In this document: piece after piece, positions 1 through 8,452 of the stretch
How positions within the stretch are numbered: position 1 is the stretch's first letter
Layout of the letters: each line of letters starts with the position of its first letter
Origin: Nocardia sp. NBC_00416
Lineage (GTDB): Bacteria; Actinomycetota; Actinomycetes; Mycobacteriales; Mycobacteriaceae
Reading direction: 5' to 3'
DNA: 64,000 nt
Assembly: GCF_036032445.1 (NCBI RefSeq)
Contig: NZ_CP107932.1
Span: 5,892,501 to 5,956,500 of the forward strand
Position numbers and translations under genes: made by a program
Notes under the pieces: generated by a model
Told to the model about the DNA's origin: nothing
The model's database searches: none
Seen by the model: the letters and a program-made list of their open reading frames with translations, nothing else

Positions 1-2724
1 CTGCACCGCCTGCGCCTGGCCGCCCTGCGGGTCGCCGAGAGCGATCTGCCCGACGAGGTCGCCCAGCTCCGCACCGGCGCCTCCCCGGAGGAAGTGCCAC
101 TCGAGCCGATGCCGATCCGCTCCGAGGAGGAGATCGGTCAGCTCGCCCGCGCCATCGACGATATCCACGGTCAGGCGCTGCGCCTGGCCAGTGATCAGGC
201 GCAGATGCGTTCCCAGGTCAACGATATGTTCGAGACCCTGGCCCGGCGCAGTAAATCGCTCGTCGACCATCAGCTCAGCTTGATCGAGGCGATGGAGTAC
301 GACGAAAAGGATCCGCGACTGCTGGAGAACCTCTTCCGGCTGGACCATCTCGCCGCGCGTATGCGCCGAAACGGCGACAACCTGCTGATTCTCGCCGGCA
401 CCAAACAGCGTCGCGCCAAATCCGCGCCGGTCGAGATCGCCGACGTGTTGCGCGCCGCGATCTCCGAGGTCGAGGACTACGAGCGCGTCAAACTCGGCGC
501 CACGCCGCGCGGTGCGCTGATCGAACCGGCCGCCTCCGATATGGCGCATCTGTTCGCCGAACTCCTGGACAACGCTCTGCGCGCTTCACCGCCGGAAACG
601 GACGTGAAGTTCACCTTCGCGCAGGCACACGATCAGGGCCTGCTCATCGAGGTCGCCGACCGCGGTATCGGTATGCCGCCGGGCGAGATGGCCGAGATCA
701 ACCGCCGGCTCGAGAACACCGCCGAACCCGGCCCGGATACCGCGCGTCACATGGGTCTGTTCGTGGTCGGCCGACTCGCCGAACGGCACGGCCTGAACGT
801 GCGGCTGCGCCCGACCTTCGATACCGCGCGCGATCCGGGCGTCACCGTCACGGTGCACGTGCCGATGAGCCTCATCGTCGCCGGGGAAACCCAGATCCTG
901 CCGCTGGCCACCGGATCCGGACCGCAGCCGGTCGTTTCCAACGATGCCGGTAAGAAGTCGAAGGACGAATCGCCGGACGAGGCCGCCGCGGCGGCGTTGC
1001 GCGGCACCCCCGGCGGCCCGTCGATGCAGACCCGCGGGATCAGCCGTACCGCCGCGGGCAACATGATGGTCACCGTCGACCCGGGGATGAGCGGGCCGCT
1101 TCCGGCCGTCGAGCGTCCCAAACCGCCGGAGCGCCCGAGTGCTCCCGCGGCGGGCACGGGCGGGCTGCCGCAGCGCAACCCGGGTACCGCCATGGCCGGG
1201 GGACTGCGCGAAGGCGAACAGGGAACCACGAGTCTCCGGCAGGCCAGCGCGGGCAGTGTGCCGCAACGCGGCAAACTCGCCGCGGCCAACCTGCCCAAAC
1301 GCAATCTCGGTCCGGGCGGCGCCGGTGGCGCCACGCCGACGCTGCCCCCACGTACCCCCAGTGAATCGACCGCGGGCGGCCCCCCGCCGCGAGACACCGA
1401 ACCGGGCGCCGGCGGGCTACCGCAGCGCCAGCCCGGCGCCGGTGGCGCACCGCAGGCGGGTTCGGGTGGACTGCCCCGGCGTCAGCCCGGTGTCAACGGC
1501 GCGCCCGGCGGCCGTCGCGAGGCGACCCCGTCGCGACCGGACGAGGAGCGTCCCACCGAGAGCGCGTCGGAATCGGCCGCGCCTCCACGCCCGACCGGAT
1601 CGCTGCCGACCCGCCAGCCGGGCCAGCATCAGCGGCCGAGCGCGCTGCCCCAACGGGATCCGGGCGCCAACGGTGCTCCGACTCGCGACAAGGGCGCCTC
1701 GGGTCTGCCGCAGCGCGGTCCCGCCGCGGGCGGATCGCCGCGCCGGGAGCCGGAGCCGCGACCGTCCGATACCGCCTCCGGTGGTCTGCCCACCCGGCGC
1801 GAGCCCGGCTCGAACGGTCTGCCCGCACGTGAGCCCGGCTCGAACGGTCTGCCCGCACGTGAGCCCGGTGGTTTGCCGTCGCGTGATTCCTCTGGTGAAC
1901 TGCCCGCCCAGCGGGGACCGGCGACGGGACTGCCGTCGCGGGAGTCCTCCGGCGAACTGCCGGCCCAGCGGGGTCGCGCGGCCGGTGGTCTGCCGTCGCG
2001 GCGCGAAACCACGGGCAACGGTCTGCCGCAGCGCACGCCGGCCGGTAGCGGTCTGCCGCAGCGCGGCACCCCGGCTGCGGCGGAGAACGGCCTGCCGACC
2101 CGCGAAGCCCCGAACTCGTTGCCGCAGCGGGATATCCCGGCGCCGCGCCGGCAGCCCCAGCTCGGCGAGACGGGCGGTCTGCCGCGGCGGGAGCCGGGCG
2201 GGTACACCGCCGAGCGGTTCGACAACCCGCCGGGTGTCGCGCTGCCGCGTGAGACCGAATCCGCCGAGGGACCCGCCGCCGCGCGGGAACCCGGTCGGCA
2301 CAGCTACAAGTCCAACCCGGCGAAGACCGCGTCGTTCTTCCAGACCCGGCTGCAACCGGCCGAGGAGACCGACAGCATCCTGGGTGGGACGCCCATCTTC
2401 GCGGAGATGATGTCGGCATGGCTGTCGGATTCGGATACCGATCGCTCCCAGGCCGTCGCGTCCTTCGATTCACCGGGCGACGAGGGCTGGACGGCGGCCC
2501 GAAAGGCCAGCGAGGCCGAGCCCGAGACCCGTACCGCGGCCGGTCTGCCGCAGCGTAATCCGGGCGGCCGGTTGGTACCCGGCGCCGTCAACGGCGCACA
2601 GGAGCGTACGCCGAGTCGCAATCCCGACACGATCCGGTCTAGTTTGAGTCGGCACCAGCAAGGTGTTCGGGATGGCCGTGCAATGAGAGCAATGAACCTA
2701 ACCGGAGACAAAGGAGACCGATGA
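1..2724 (+). CDS. Conservon-type sensor histidine kinase (CvnA-like), 5' end cut by window
   Basis: The frame is open from base 1, so the N-terminus (sensor and membrane parts) lies outside the window. The visible part begins in a linker, then a dimerisation-like helix region. An HATPase domain follows, with an N-box (ELLDNALRASPP), a G1 box (DRGIGMPP) and a G2-like box (GLFVVGRLAERHG). From about residue 340 of the visible part the protein becomes a long disordered tail of roughly 24 LPxR-type repeats (GLPQR, GLPTR, GLPSR). It ends with a conserved-looking patch near SFFQTRLQPAEE. The stop overlaps the next ATG (ATGA), and three more conservon genes follow. Conservon kinases are thought to form membrane-associated complexes with their roadblock, DUF742 and GTPase partners. 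Family call is firm; the stimulus is unknown. Confidence 0.9.
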   Translation: MHRLRLAALRVAESDLPDEVAQLRTGASPEEVPLEPMPIRSEEEIGQLARAIDDIHGQALRLASDQAQMRSQVNDMFETLARRSKSLVDHQLSLIEAMEYDEKDPRLLENLFRLDHLAARMRRNGDNLLILAGTKQRRAKSAPVEIADVLRAAISEVEDYERVKLGATPRGALIEPAASDMAHLFAELLDNALRASPPETDVKFTFAQAHDQGLLIEVADRGIGMPPGEMAEINRRLENTAEPGPDTARHMGLFVVGRLAERHGLNVRLRPTFDTARDPGVTVTVHVPMSLIVAGETQILPLATGSGPQPVVSNDAGKKSKDESPDEAAAAALRGTPGGPSMQTRGISRTAAGNMMVTVDPGMSGPLPAVERPKPPERPSAPAAGTGGLPQRNPGTAMAGGLREGEQGTTSLRQASAGSVPQRGKLAAANLPKRNLGPGGAGGATPTLPPRTPSESTAGGPPPRDTEPGAGGLPQRQPGAGGAPQAGSGGLPRRQPGVNGAPGGRREATPSRPDEERPTESASESAAPPRPTGSLPTRQPGQHQRPSALPQRDPGANGAPTRDKGASGLPQRGPAAGGSPRREPEPRPSDTASGGLPTRREPGSNGLPAREPGSNGLPAREPGGLPSRDSSGELPAQRGPATGLPSRESSGELPAQRGRAAGGLPSRRETTGNGLPQRTPAGSGLPQRGTPAAAENGLPTREAPNSLPQRDIPAPRRQPQLGETGGLPRREPGGYTAERFDNPPGVALPRETESAEGPAAAREPGRHSYKSNPAKTASFFQTRLQPAEETDSILGGTPIFAEMMSAWLSDSDTDRSQAVASFDSPGDEGWTAARKASEAEPETRTAAGLPQRNPGGRLVPGAVNGAQERTPSRNPDTIRSSLSRHQQGVRDGRAMRAMNLTGDKGDR
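1801..1868 (+). repeat. Exact 30-bp tandem duplication inside the kinase tail
   Basis: Bases 1801-1830 and 1831-1860 are identical and a partial third unit (8 bases) follows. Each unit encodes EPGSNGLPAR. This looks like a recent replication-slippage expansion of the GLPxR repeat tail. Confidence 0.95.
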
Positions 2725-3134
2725 ACCCCGAACTAGGTGGTACGAACCGTCAGTTGGATTGGCTGGTTTCGAACTTCGCAGGCGAGGTTCCTGGCGTAGC
2801 CCATGCCGTTCTGGTCTCGGCCGACGGCCTGCTGATGGCGGCGAGTGCCCAACTACCGGTCGATCGGGCCGAGCAGCTCTCGGCGGTCACGGCCGGCCTG
2901 GCAAGTCTCTCGGTGGGTGTGTCCAATCTGTTCGAAGGCGGCACAGTACTGCAGTCCGTCGTCGAAATGGAACACGGCTACCTGCTGCTGATGGCGGTGG
3001 GCGACGGGTCCTATCTCGCGGTGCTGACCAATACGTCCTGTGATATCGGACAGGTCGGCTACGAGATGGCTTTGTTGGTCGAACGCGTGGGCCAGACTGT
3101 TCAGGCCACTCCGCGCGTCACGATGGGTTCCTGA
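2721..3134 (+). CDS. Roadblock/LC7 domain protein (CvnB-like)
   Basis: A 137-residue protein made of one roadblock/LC7 domain. The pattern DWLVSNFAGEVPGVAHAVLVSADGLLMAAS is typical of the family, followed by the central helix and GGTVLQSVVEMEHGYLLLMAVGDGSYLAVL strands. Roadblock proteins of this kind partner small GTPases of the MglA/CvnD type, probably as GTPase regulators or scaffolds. It overlaps the kinase by 4 nt (ATGA), indicating translational coupling, and an AAGGAG site lies just upstream. Fits conservon position 2. Confidence 0.93.
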   Translation: MNPELGGTNRQLDWLVSNFAGEVPGVAHAVLVSADGLLMAASAQLPVDRAEQLSAVTAGLASLSVGVSNLFEGGTVLQSVVEMEHGYLLLMAVGDGSYLAVLTNTSCDIGQVGYEMALLVERVGQTVQATPRVTMGS

Positions 3135-3141
3135 TGGTGGG

Positions 3142-3516
3142 ATGGACATAGAGGATCACCGCGTGGGAGGCTCCGAGCCCAGTCTCGTGCGCCCGTACTC
3201 GCTGACCGCCGGTCGTACCCGACCGAAGGTGGAGTTGGCGCTCGAGGCTCTCGTCGCGTCCCATCCCATTTCGCTCGAACGCCAGTACGAACTGAGCAAT
3301 ATCGAAAACTCGATAGTCGAGCTGTGCAGAGAGTCGCCGTCGGTCGCCGAACTAGCGGCTCGACTGGGTATACCGATCGGGGTGGCGCGTGTACTTGTAG
3401 CGGACCTGATCGAAGCCGGGCATGTCCGCGTTTCGGCGACATTGAAAGACGATTCCAGCGACGATGAACGTCGCGAGCTGATCGAAAGGGTTCTCAGTGG
3501 ACTCCGGCGTATATGA
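3142..3516 (+). CDS. DUF742 protein (CvnC-like)
   Basis: A 124-residue DUF742 protein, third conservon gene. The family signature LVRPYSLTAGRTRP sits near residue 17 and is followed by a winged-helix-like region (SPSVAELAARLGIPIGVARVLVADLIEAGHVRV). The reading frame is open further upstream, but MDIEDHRVGG is chosen as start because it follows the roadblock stop closely and gives the usual family length. Its end overlaps the GTPase start by about 20 nt. Function is not established; it is likely a component of the same membrane-associated complex. Confidence 0.9.
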   Translation: MDIEDHRVGGSEPSLVRPYSLTAGRTRPKVELALEALVASHPISLERQYELSNIENSIVELCRESPSVAELAARLGIPIGVARVLVADLIEAGHVRVSATLKDDSSDDERRELIERVLSGLRRI

Positions 3517-4099
3517 TTCGACGGCACAGGTCGATACCCGCCACACCAAGCCGACCTCGGCGAAGATCGTGGTCGCAGGCGGGTTCGGCGTGGGCAAAAC
3601 GACGCTGGTGGGGGCAGTTTCGGAAATCGTCCCGTTGAGAACCGAGGCTCTGGTGACGAACGCCAGTGCCGGGATCGACAGTCTCGCGGGTATCGAGAGC
3701 AAATCCACCACCACGGTTGCAATGGACTTCGGCCGGATCAGCCTGGCCGAGGATCTGGTGCTGTACCTGTTCGGCACCCCGGGCCAGTACCGGTTCTGGT
3801 TCATGTGGGACGACCTCATCCGCGGTGCGATCGGCGCGGTGGTGCTGATCGACACCCGGCGGCTGGAGGACAGTTTCGCGGCGGTCGACTACTTCGAGGC
3901 GCGCAATCTGCCGTTCCTCGTGGCGCTCAACCAGTTCGACGATGCCCCGATGTATCCGATCGAGGACATCCGTCAGGCCCTGGCCGTTCCCGCCGATGTG
4001 CCGATCATGCCGATCGACGCGCGGCGCCGGGAACCGGCCAAGGAGGCGCTGGTGCGACTGACCGAGTACGCGCTGCAGAAGGTCACCCGGGGCTACTGA
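3497..4099 (+). CDS. Conservon small GTP-binding protein (CvnD-like)
   Basis: A 200-residue P-loop GTPase. Motifs: G1 GGFGVGKTT near residue 30, a G3-like segment LYLFGTPGQYRF (the TPGQ replaces the DxxG of classic small GTPases), and G4 NQFD. The GTG start lies inside the DUF742 gene, so translation is coupled. In conservons this GTPase is the output partner of the kinase/roadblock complex, loosely analogous to MglA/MglB systems. The absence of a response regulator next door is normal for this class. Confidence 0.93.
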   Translation: MDSGVYDSTAQVDTRHTKPTSAKIVVAGGFGVGKTTLVGAVSEIVPLRTEALVTNASAGIDSLAGIESKSTTTVAMDFGRISLAEDLVLYLFGTPGQYRFWFMWDDLIRGAIGAVVLIDTRRLEDSFAAVDYFEARNLPFLVALNQFDDAPMYPIEDIRQALAVPADVPIMPIDARRREPAKEALVRLTEYALQKVTRGY

Positions 4100-4172
4100 C
4101 CCGGCTGCCCGTCATACTGGTCGATGTGCCGGTGTGGACAGATGCGGTGCCGGACGGCCCGGGGCGGCCCGG

Positions 4173-5714
4173 ATGACGCGGTCGCGGGTCGGCGCTCGGC
4201 AACTGCTCGGGCAACTACTGGATCCGGGCTCCTTCGTGAGCTGGGATTCTCCGCCGTTGGACGTGGCGCGGACCGGTACCTACCGGTCCGCGCTCGCACG
4301 GGCGGGCGCCGCGGCGGGAACCGACGAGTCGGTGCTCACCGGTGAGGGCCTGCTACGCGGGCGGCGCGTCGCGGTCATCGCGTGCGAGTTCGGATTTCTG
4401 GCCGGTTCGGTAGGGGTCGCCGCCGCCGAGCGGATCGTCACGGCGGTCGAGCGTGCTACCGAACTGGGGTTGCCGCTGGTCGCCTCGCCTACCTCGGGCG
4501 GCACCAGGATGCAGGAGGGCACTCTCGCCTTCGTGCAGATGGTGAAGGTCGCCGGTGCGGTGGCCGCGCACAAATCGGCCGGTCACCCCTATGTGGTGTA
4601 TCTGCGCAACCCGACCATGGGTGGTGTGTTCGCCTCGTGGGGGTCGCTCGGGCACATCACCTTCGCCGAGCCGGGCGCGCTGATCGGATTTCTCGGGCCA
4701 CGGGTGTACGAGGCGCTCTACGGTCATCCGTTTCCCGAAGGGGTGCAGACCGCGGAGAACCTCTACCACAACGGGGTGATCGACGGGGTCGTCGAGGTCA
4801 CCGTGTTCCGGCGCATCGCGCATCGCGCGCTGAGTGTGTTCAGCGGAGTCGTACGACAGCCCGACGAAGCGATAACGGTTGCCGCCCAAGAGGTCCGGGA
4901 TACCGGCGCGGGCGCCGACGCCTGGACGTCGGTGCTGGCCTCCCGGCGCTCGGATCGGCCGGGACTGCGCGAACTCCTGCGCCGCACCACGCAGCGGGTT
5001 CTGCTCAGCGGCACCGGTCAGGGGGAAGCGGATCGAACCGTGGTGCTGGCCCTGGCCCGGTTCCACGGCCGACCGTGTGTGGTGTTCGGTCACGATCGCG
5101 CCGATCAGGATCCCGAGCGCACGATGGGCCCGGCCGCGCTCCGCGAAGCGCGCCGCAGTATGCAGCTCGCGGCCGAACTCCGGTTACCGCTGGTGCTGGT
5201 GATCGATACGATCGGCGCCGCGCTGTCCAAAGAGGCCGAGGAGCGTGGTCTGGCCCCTGAGATCGCCCGGTGTCTGGCCGATCTGGTGACGCTGGACACC
5301 CCCACGGTCTCGGTACTGCTCGGCCAGGGAACCGGGGGCGGCGCGCTCGCGCTGCTGCCCGCGGACCGGGTGTTGGCGGCCGCACACGGCTGGCTCGCGC
5401 CGCTGCCGCCGGAGGGGGCGAGCGCCATCGTCCATCGGGATACCGGACATGCTTCGAAAATGGCTGTGGCGCAACGTATCAGGGCCGCGGATCTGCTGGC
5501 CGACGGAATCGTGGACCGTATCGTGCCCGAGTACCCCGATGCCGCGGACGAGCCGGTCGAGTTCACCCGCCGCACGGTCGCGGCGATCGCCGCGGAGCTC
5601 ACCCTGCTGAGCACACGTTCGCCCGCGGAGCTGCGGGCGACCCGGCAGCGTCGTTACCGCCGGCTGGGAGTGCCGGGCCGGGACGAGCGGCCGTCGGAGT
5701 CCGGCCCTCGGTAA
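4173..5714 (+). CDS. accD3: Acyl-CoA carboxyltransferase, fused beta/alpha type (AccD3-like)
   Basis: A 513-residue biotin-dependent carboxyltransferase with two crotonase-fold halves. The first carries SPTSGGTRMQEGTLAFVQMVKV and NPTMGGVFASWGSLGHITFAEPGALIGFLGPRVYEAL; the second carries VLVIDTIGAALSKEAEERGLAPEIARCL and GQGTGGGALALLPADRVLAA. It moves the carboxyl group from carboxybiotin to an acyl-CoA; the biotinylated partner is not in this window. MTRSRVGARQLL is chosen as start. In M. tuberculosis, AccD3 lies next to EchA6 and an MBL-fold hydrolase, as it does here apart from a small insertion. Exact acyl-CoA specificity is not deducible. Confidence 0.85.
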   Translation: MTRSRVGARQLLGQLLDPGSFVSWDSPPLDVARTGTYRSALARAGAAAGTDESVLTGEGLLRGRRVAVIACEFGFLAGSVGVAAAERIVTAVERATELGLPLVASPTSGGTRMQEGTLAFVQMVKVAGAVAAHKSAGHPYVVYLRNPTMGGVFASWGSLGHITFAEPGALIGFLGPRVYEALYGHPFPEGVQTAENLYHNGVIDGVVEVTVFRRIAHRALSVFSGVVRQPDEAITVAAQEVRDTGAGADAWTSVLASRRSDRPGLRELLRRTTQRVLLSGTGQGEADRTVVLALARFHGRPCVVFGHDRADQDPERTMGPAALREARRSMQLAAELRLPLVLVIDTIGAALSKEAEERGLAPEIARCLADLVTLDTPTVSVLLGQGTGGGALALLPADRVLAAAHGWLAPLPPEGASAIVHRDTGHASKMAVAQRIRAADLLADGIVDRIVPEYPDAADEPVEFTRRTVAAIAAELTLLSTRSPAELRATRQRRYRRLGVPGRDERPSESGPR

Positions 5715-5739
5715 GGGGCCGGGCGCGTCCTGGCGACTG

Positions 5740-6288
5740 TCAGTTCTCCGGTTCGGGGTCCGGCCTGGTCCAGGCCAGGATCATGGCGGGCGCGCAACCA
5801 CCGGCCAGTAGGGTCGCCAGGATCATCACACCGCCGGCGTAGGCGGTGCGGGAGGCGTCGGCCTCCGGGAACAGGGCACCGCTCCAGACCAGGTACATCA
5901 CCGGCAGCACGGTCAGGGCTTGGGTGACGGTCAGGCCGAACGACCGGGCGGTCTCGCGCTCGGCGAATTCCATTTCGTCCAGGGTCTCCGCCGGTGCGTT
6001 GTCCTGGGCCTGCGAGACGATTCGCACCATGGTCCAGGAAGGCAGGAAGACCAGCGCGCTGAGTCCGGCGAACAGCGCGGCCCATTGCAACCCGAACGCG
6101 CACAGCACGCCGGTGACGAAGAGTGCGGCGAGCGCGACGATCACCGTGATCACCAGGGCGCGGCGGCGCCGCTTCGTGCGCCAGCCCGGCAGCATCGTGG
6201 TGAGTTGCTTCTCCCGGACGAGCCAGCGCCGGACTCGGTAGGCCCGGTAGCGGTCGAGCGGGGTGGTTGGTTCGGTGGCAGCGGTCAT
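5740..6288 (-). CDS. Four-helix-like membrane protein, partner of XRE regulator
   Basis: A 182-residue membrane protein of unknown function. A basic N-terminal segment (RRWLVREKQL, RTKRRRR) precedes hydrophobic segments near residues 45-65 (ALVITVIVALAALFVTGVLCAFGL), 70-90, 125-143 (ALTVLPVMYLVWSGALF) and 150-172. It starts with ATG overlapping the stop of the upstream XRE regulator by 4 nt, so the two form one operon. Paired small XRE regulators and multi-pass proteins of this kind are common in Gram-positive genomes; a sensing or envelope-stress role is only a guess. Confidence 0.75.
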   Translation of the reverse strand: MTAATEPTTPLDRYRAYRVRRWLVREKQLTTMLPGWRTKRRRRALVITVIVALAALFVTGVLCAFGLQWAALFAGLSALVFLPSWTMVRIVSQAQDNAPAETLDEMEFAERETARSFGLTVTQALTVLPVMYLVWSGALFPEADASRTAYAGGVMILATLLAGGCAPAMILAWTRPDPEPEN

Positions 6289-6563
6289 GGCTGCTGTCCT
6301 TTCTCTCGGGAGTACACCTCGGCCGACAGGGGCGTGAATTCGGTTCGGGAGAACACCGCCTCCACCGGGAGCCGGAACACCTCGCAGATCCGCAGGGCCA
6401 GGTCCAGGCTCGGATAGTGGTTGCCGCGTTCGAGGGCGCCGATCGTCTGAGGGTTGACGTTCACCGCGTCGGCCAGGGCGGCCCGCGACATCCGATGTTC
6501 CGCCCGCAGTACTGCGATCCGGTTGAATATCGGCAGGGTTTCCCCGCGTCTCACTGGACTCAC
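6285..6563 (-). CDS. Small XRE-family transcriptional regulator
   Basis: A 92-residue single-domain HTH protein. The segment IAVLRAEHRMSRAALADAVNVNPQTIGALERGNHYPSLDLALRICEVFRLPVEAVF covers all five XRE helices. The GTG start at 6563 follows an AT-rich promoter region. The end overlaps the membrane-protein start by 4 nt, so it probably controls its own two-gene operon. Proteins of this very short subgroup often end right after the HTH, as here, and dimerise without a ligand domain. Confidence 0.85.
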   Translation of the reverse strand: MSPVRRGETLPIFNRIAVLRAEHRMSRAALADAVNVNPQTIGALERGNHYPSLDLALRICEVFRLPVEAVFSRTEFTPLSAEVYSREKGQQP

Positions 6564-6573
6564 CTAAGGAAGT

Positions 6574-6612
6574 GTTGTAAAAACACAACGATATGTCAAG
6601 TAGTTGCATATC
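6574..6612. promoter_or_regulatory. Probable promoter/operator of the XRE operon
   Basis: An AT-rich island in GC-rich DNA. GATATG (6590-6595) and CATATC (6607-6612) form a perfect 6-bp inverted repeat with an 11-base spacer. GTTGT (6574-6578) and ACAAC (6585-6589) form a second, smaller one. On the minus strand a TTGACA hexamer (6594-6599) is a plausible -35 for the XRE gene; no good -10 at ideal spacing is obvious. Autoregulation is inferred. Confidence 0.5.
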
Positions 6613-6680
6613 TAGGTCTGGACTGGACACGGCGCGGTAGTTCGTTGACCTGCCGCCGAACCGCTCCTACCGTCGAGGCG

Positions 6681-7538
6681 GTGACCACTAGACGTGAGGC
6701 CGGTGTAGTTCCTCCGATCGTGTTGAACGACGGGAGCCTGATACCACAGCTCGGGTTCGGGGTGTTCCAGGTTCCGGCGGACCAGGTATTCGATACCGTC
6801 ACCGCCGCGCTGCAAGCCGGCTACCGCAGTATCGATACCGCGGCGGTCTACGAGAACGAAAAGGGAACCGGACATGCCATCCGGCACTTCGGACTGCCCC
6901 GCGACGAGGTCTTCGTCACGACGAAACTGTGGAATGCCGACCAGGGCTACGACTCCACCCTGCGCGCTTTCGACGCGAGCCTGCAGCGGCTGGGCCTGGA
7001 CTACCTGGACCTGTATCTCATCCACTGGCCGGTGCCCTCGGCGAACCGTTTCGTGGACACCTTCCGGGCGTTCCAGCGACTGAAGGCCGACGGCCGGGTC
7101 CGGTCCATCGGCGTCTCGAATTTCCGGATCGCCGATCTGGATCGATTGATCGCCGAAACCGGGGAGACGCCGTCGGTCAACCAGATCGAGCTGCACCCGA
7201 GGCTGGCCCAGCGCGAACTCCGGGAATACCACGCCGAACACGCCATCGCTACCGAGGCGTGGAGTCCGCTCGGCCAGGGCACGCTGCTCGACGATCCGGT
7301 GATCACCGCAATAGCCGCGGATCTCGACCGCTCGCCCGCTCAGGTGATCATCCGCTGGCATCTGCAACTCGGCAATGTGGTCATCCCGAAATCGGTCACG
7401 CCCGCACGTATCGCCGAGAATTTCGACGTCTTCGGTTTCGAATTGTCGAACGAGCAGGTAAAGGCGATATCCGGCCTCGACGACGGAACCCGTACCGGCG
7501 CGAACCCGGACACTTTCGCGATGGGTCTCGAGAGCTGA
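6681..7538 (+). CDS. Aldo/keto reductase
   Basis: A 285-residue AKR of the 2,5-diketo-gluconate reductase/morphine dehydrogenase group. It has the catalytic tetrad: Asp and Tyr in SIDTAAVYENEKGTG, Lys in VTTKLWNADQGY and His in LYLIHWPVP. The NADPH-binding end shows VVIPKSVTPARIAENFDVFGF. The GTG at 6681 gives the usual family length; the frame is open upstream but contains no family sequence. Substrate unknown. It is read away from the XRE operon, with 117 bp between them. Confidence 0.88.
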   Translation: MTTRREAGVVPPIVLNDGSLIPQLGFGVFQVPADQVFDTVTAALQAGYRSIDTAAVYENEKGTGHAIRHFGLPRDEVFVTTKLWNADQGYDSTLRAFDASLQRLGLDYLDLYLIHWPVPSANRFVDTFRAFQRLKADGRVRSIGVSNFRIADLDRLIAETGETPSVNQIELHPRLAQRELREYHAEHAIATEAWSPLGQGTLLDDPVITAIAADLDRSPAQVIIRWHLQLGNVVIPKSVTPARIAENFDVFGFELSNEQVKAISGLDDGTRTGANPDTFAMGLES

Positions 7539-7597
7539 GCCGGCCGCCCCGGGCTTCTCCTCGACACCCGTCGCGGTGCCGGTCCGCCCTTCCGTCG

Positions 7598-7617
7598 GGC
7601 ACGCGGCAGGGCGTGCC
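7598..7617 (+). terminator. Possible hairpin terminator after the aldo/keto reductase
   Basis: GGCACGC (7598-7604) and GCGTGCC (7611-7617) form a perfect 7-bp stem with a 6-base loop, 60 bases after the reductase stop. There is no T-run, as is common for actinobacterial terminators. Confidence 0.35.
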
Positions 7618-7726
7618 GTGACCCGCGTCGCCTTCCCCGGACGCGGATCTGTCCTGTGGCAGAGTGGGCGGTAACGCATCCTCATTGGCTGGTGTATCGG
7701 TATTCGTTCAGCGGGGAAGGACACAC

Positions 7727-8452
7727 ATGCTCGGGGTCAGCCGCGACGGCGACGTCGTCACTATCGAACTGCAGCGCGAAGACCGGCGTAACGCGCTGAA
7801 CCTGGACCTGGTCACCCGGCTCCGGGAGGCGCTGTCCAACGCTCGCCGCGATTCCCGGGTCGTCGTGATCACCGGCCGTGGGCCGGTGTTCAGCGCCGGA
7901 GCGGATCTGGACGGTGTGTACTCGACCGAGTTCCTCGACCCGCTGCTGGAAATGCTGCACGAGGTCGAGGCCATGCCCGTGCCGGTGATCGCCGCGCTGA
8001 ACGGTCCCGCGCTGGGCGCGGGCGTGCAGTTGGCGATGGCGGCGGATCTGCGAGTGATGACGCCGGACTCCTACCTCGCCATACCGGCCGCGAAACTCGG
8101 TATCTCCGTGGATCGCTGGACCACTCGACGGCTCGTGTCGTTGATCGGCGGCGGCCCGGCGCGCACCGTGCTGCTCGGCGCCGAGCCGATCTCGGCCGCC
8201 GACGCGTACACGTTCGGGTTCGCCAATCGCCTCGGCACCCTGGCAGACGCCCAGGGCTGGGCCAAATCCATCGCCGAACTGGCGCCGCTGTCGTTGCGGC
8301 ATCTGAAACTGGAACTCAACGACGACGGCACCCGTGAGCCGGCGACCAAAGAACAACAGGCGGCGTTGGAGGCGGCATGGTCGAGTGCGGACGCGGAAGA
8401 AGGCAGGCAGGCCAGGCAGGAAAAGCGGACCGCGAAGTTCGTGGGCCGGTGA
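7727..8452 (+). CDS. echA6: EchA6-like enoyl-CoA hydratase homologue lacking catalytic glutamates
   Basis: A 241-residue crotonase-fold protein. The oxyanion-hole segments are present (FSAGADLDG and NGPALGAGVQLAMAADLRVM). The two catalytic glutamates of true enoyl-CoA hydratases are not: the first position is Gln (GAGVQLAM) and the second region reads AIPAAKLGI. Mycobacterial EchA6 (Rv0905) also lacks these residues and is described as a non-catalytic acyl-CoA binding factor for FAS-II/mycolate synthesis. The gene order accD3-echA6-MBL hydrolase matches the M. tuberculosis locus. The stop overlaps the next start (TGATG). The functional inference rests on this homology. Confidence 0.83.
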   Translation: MLGVSRDGDVVTIELQREDRRNALNLDLVTRLREALSNARRDSRVVVITGRGPVFSAGADLDGVYSTEFLDPLLEMLHEVEAMPVPVIAALNGPALGAGVQLAMAADLRVMTPDSYLAIPAAKLGISVDRWTTRRLVSLIGGGPARTVLLGAEPISAADAYTFGFANRLGTLADAQGWAKSIAELAPLSLRHLKLELNDDGTREPATKEQQAALEAAWSSADAEEGRQARQEKRTAKFVGR

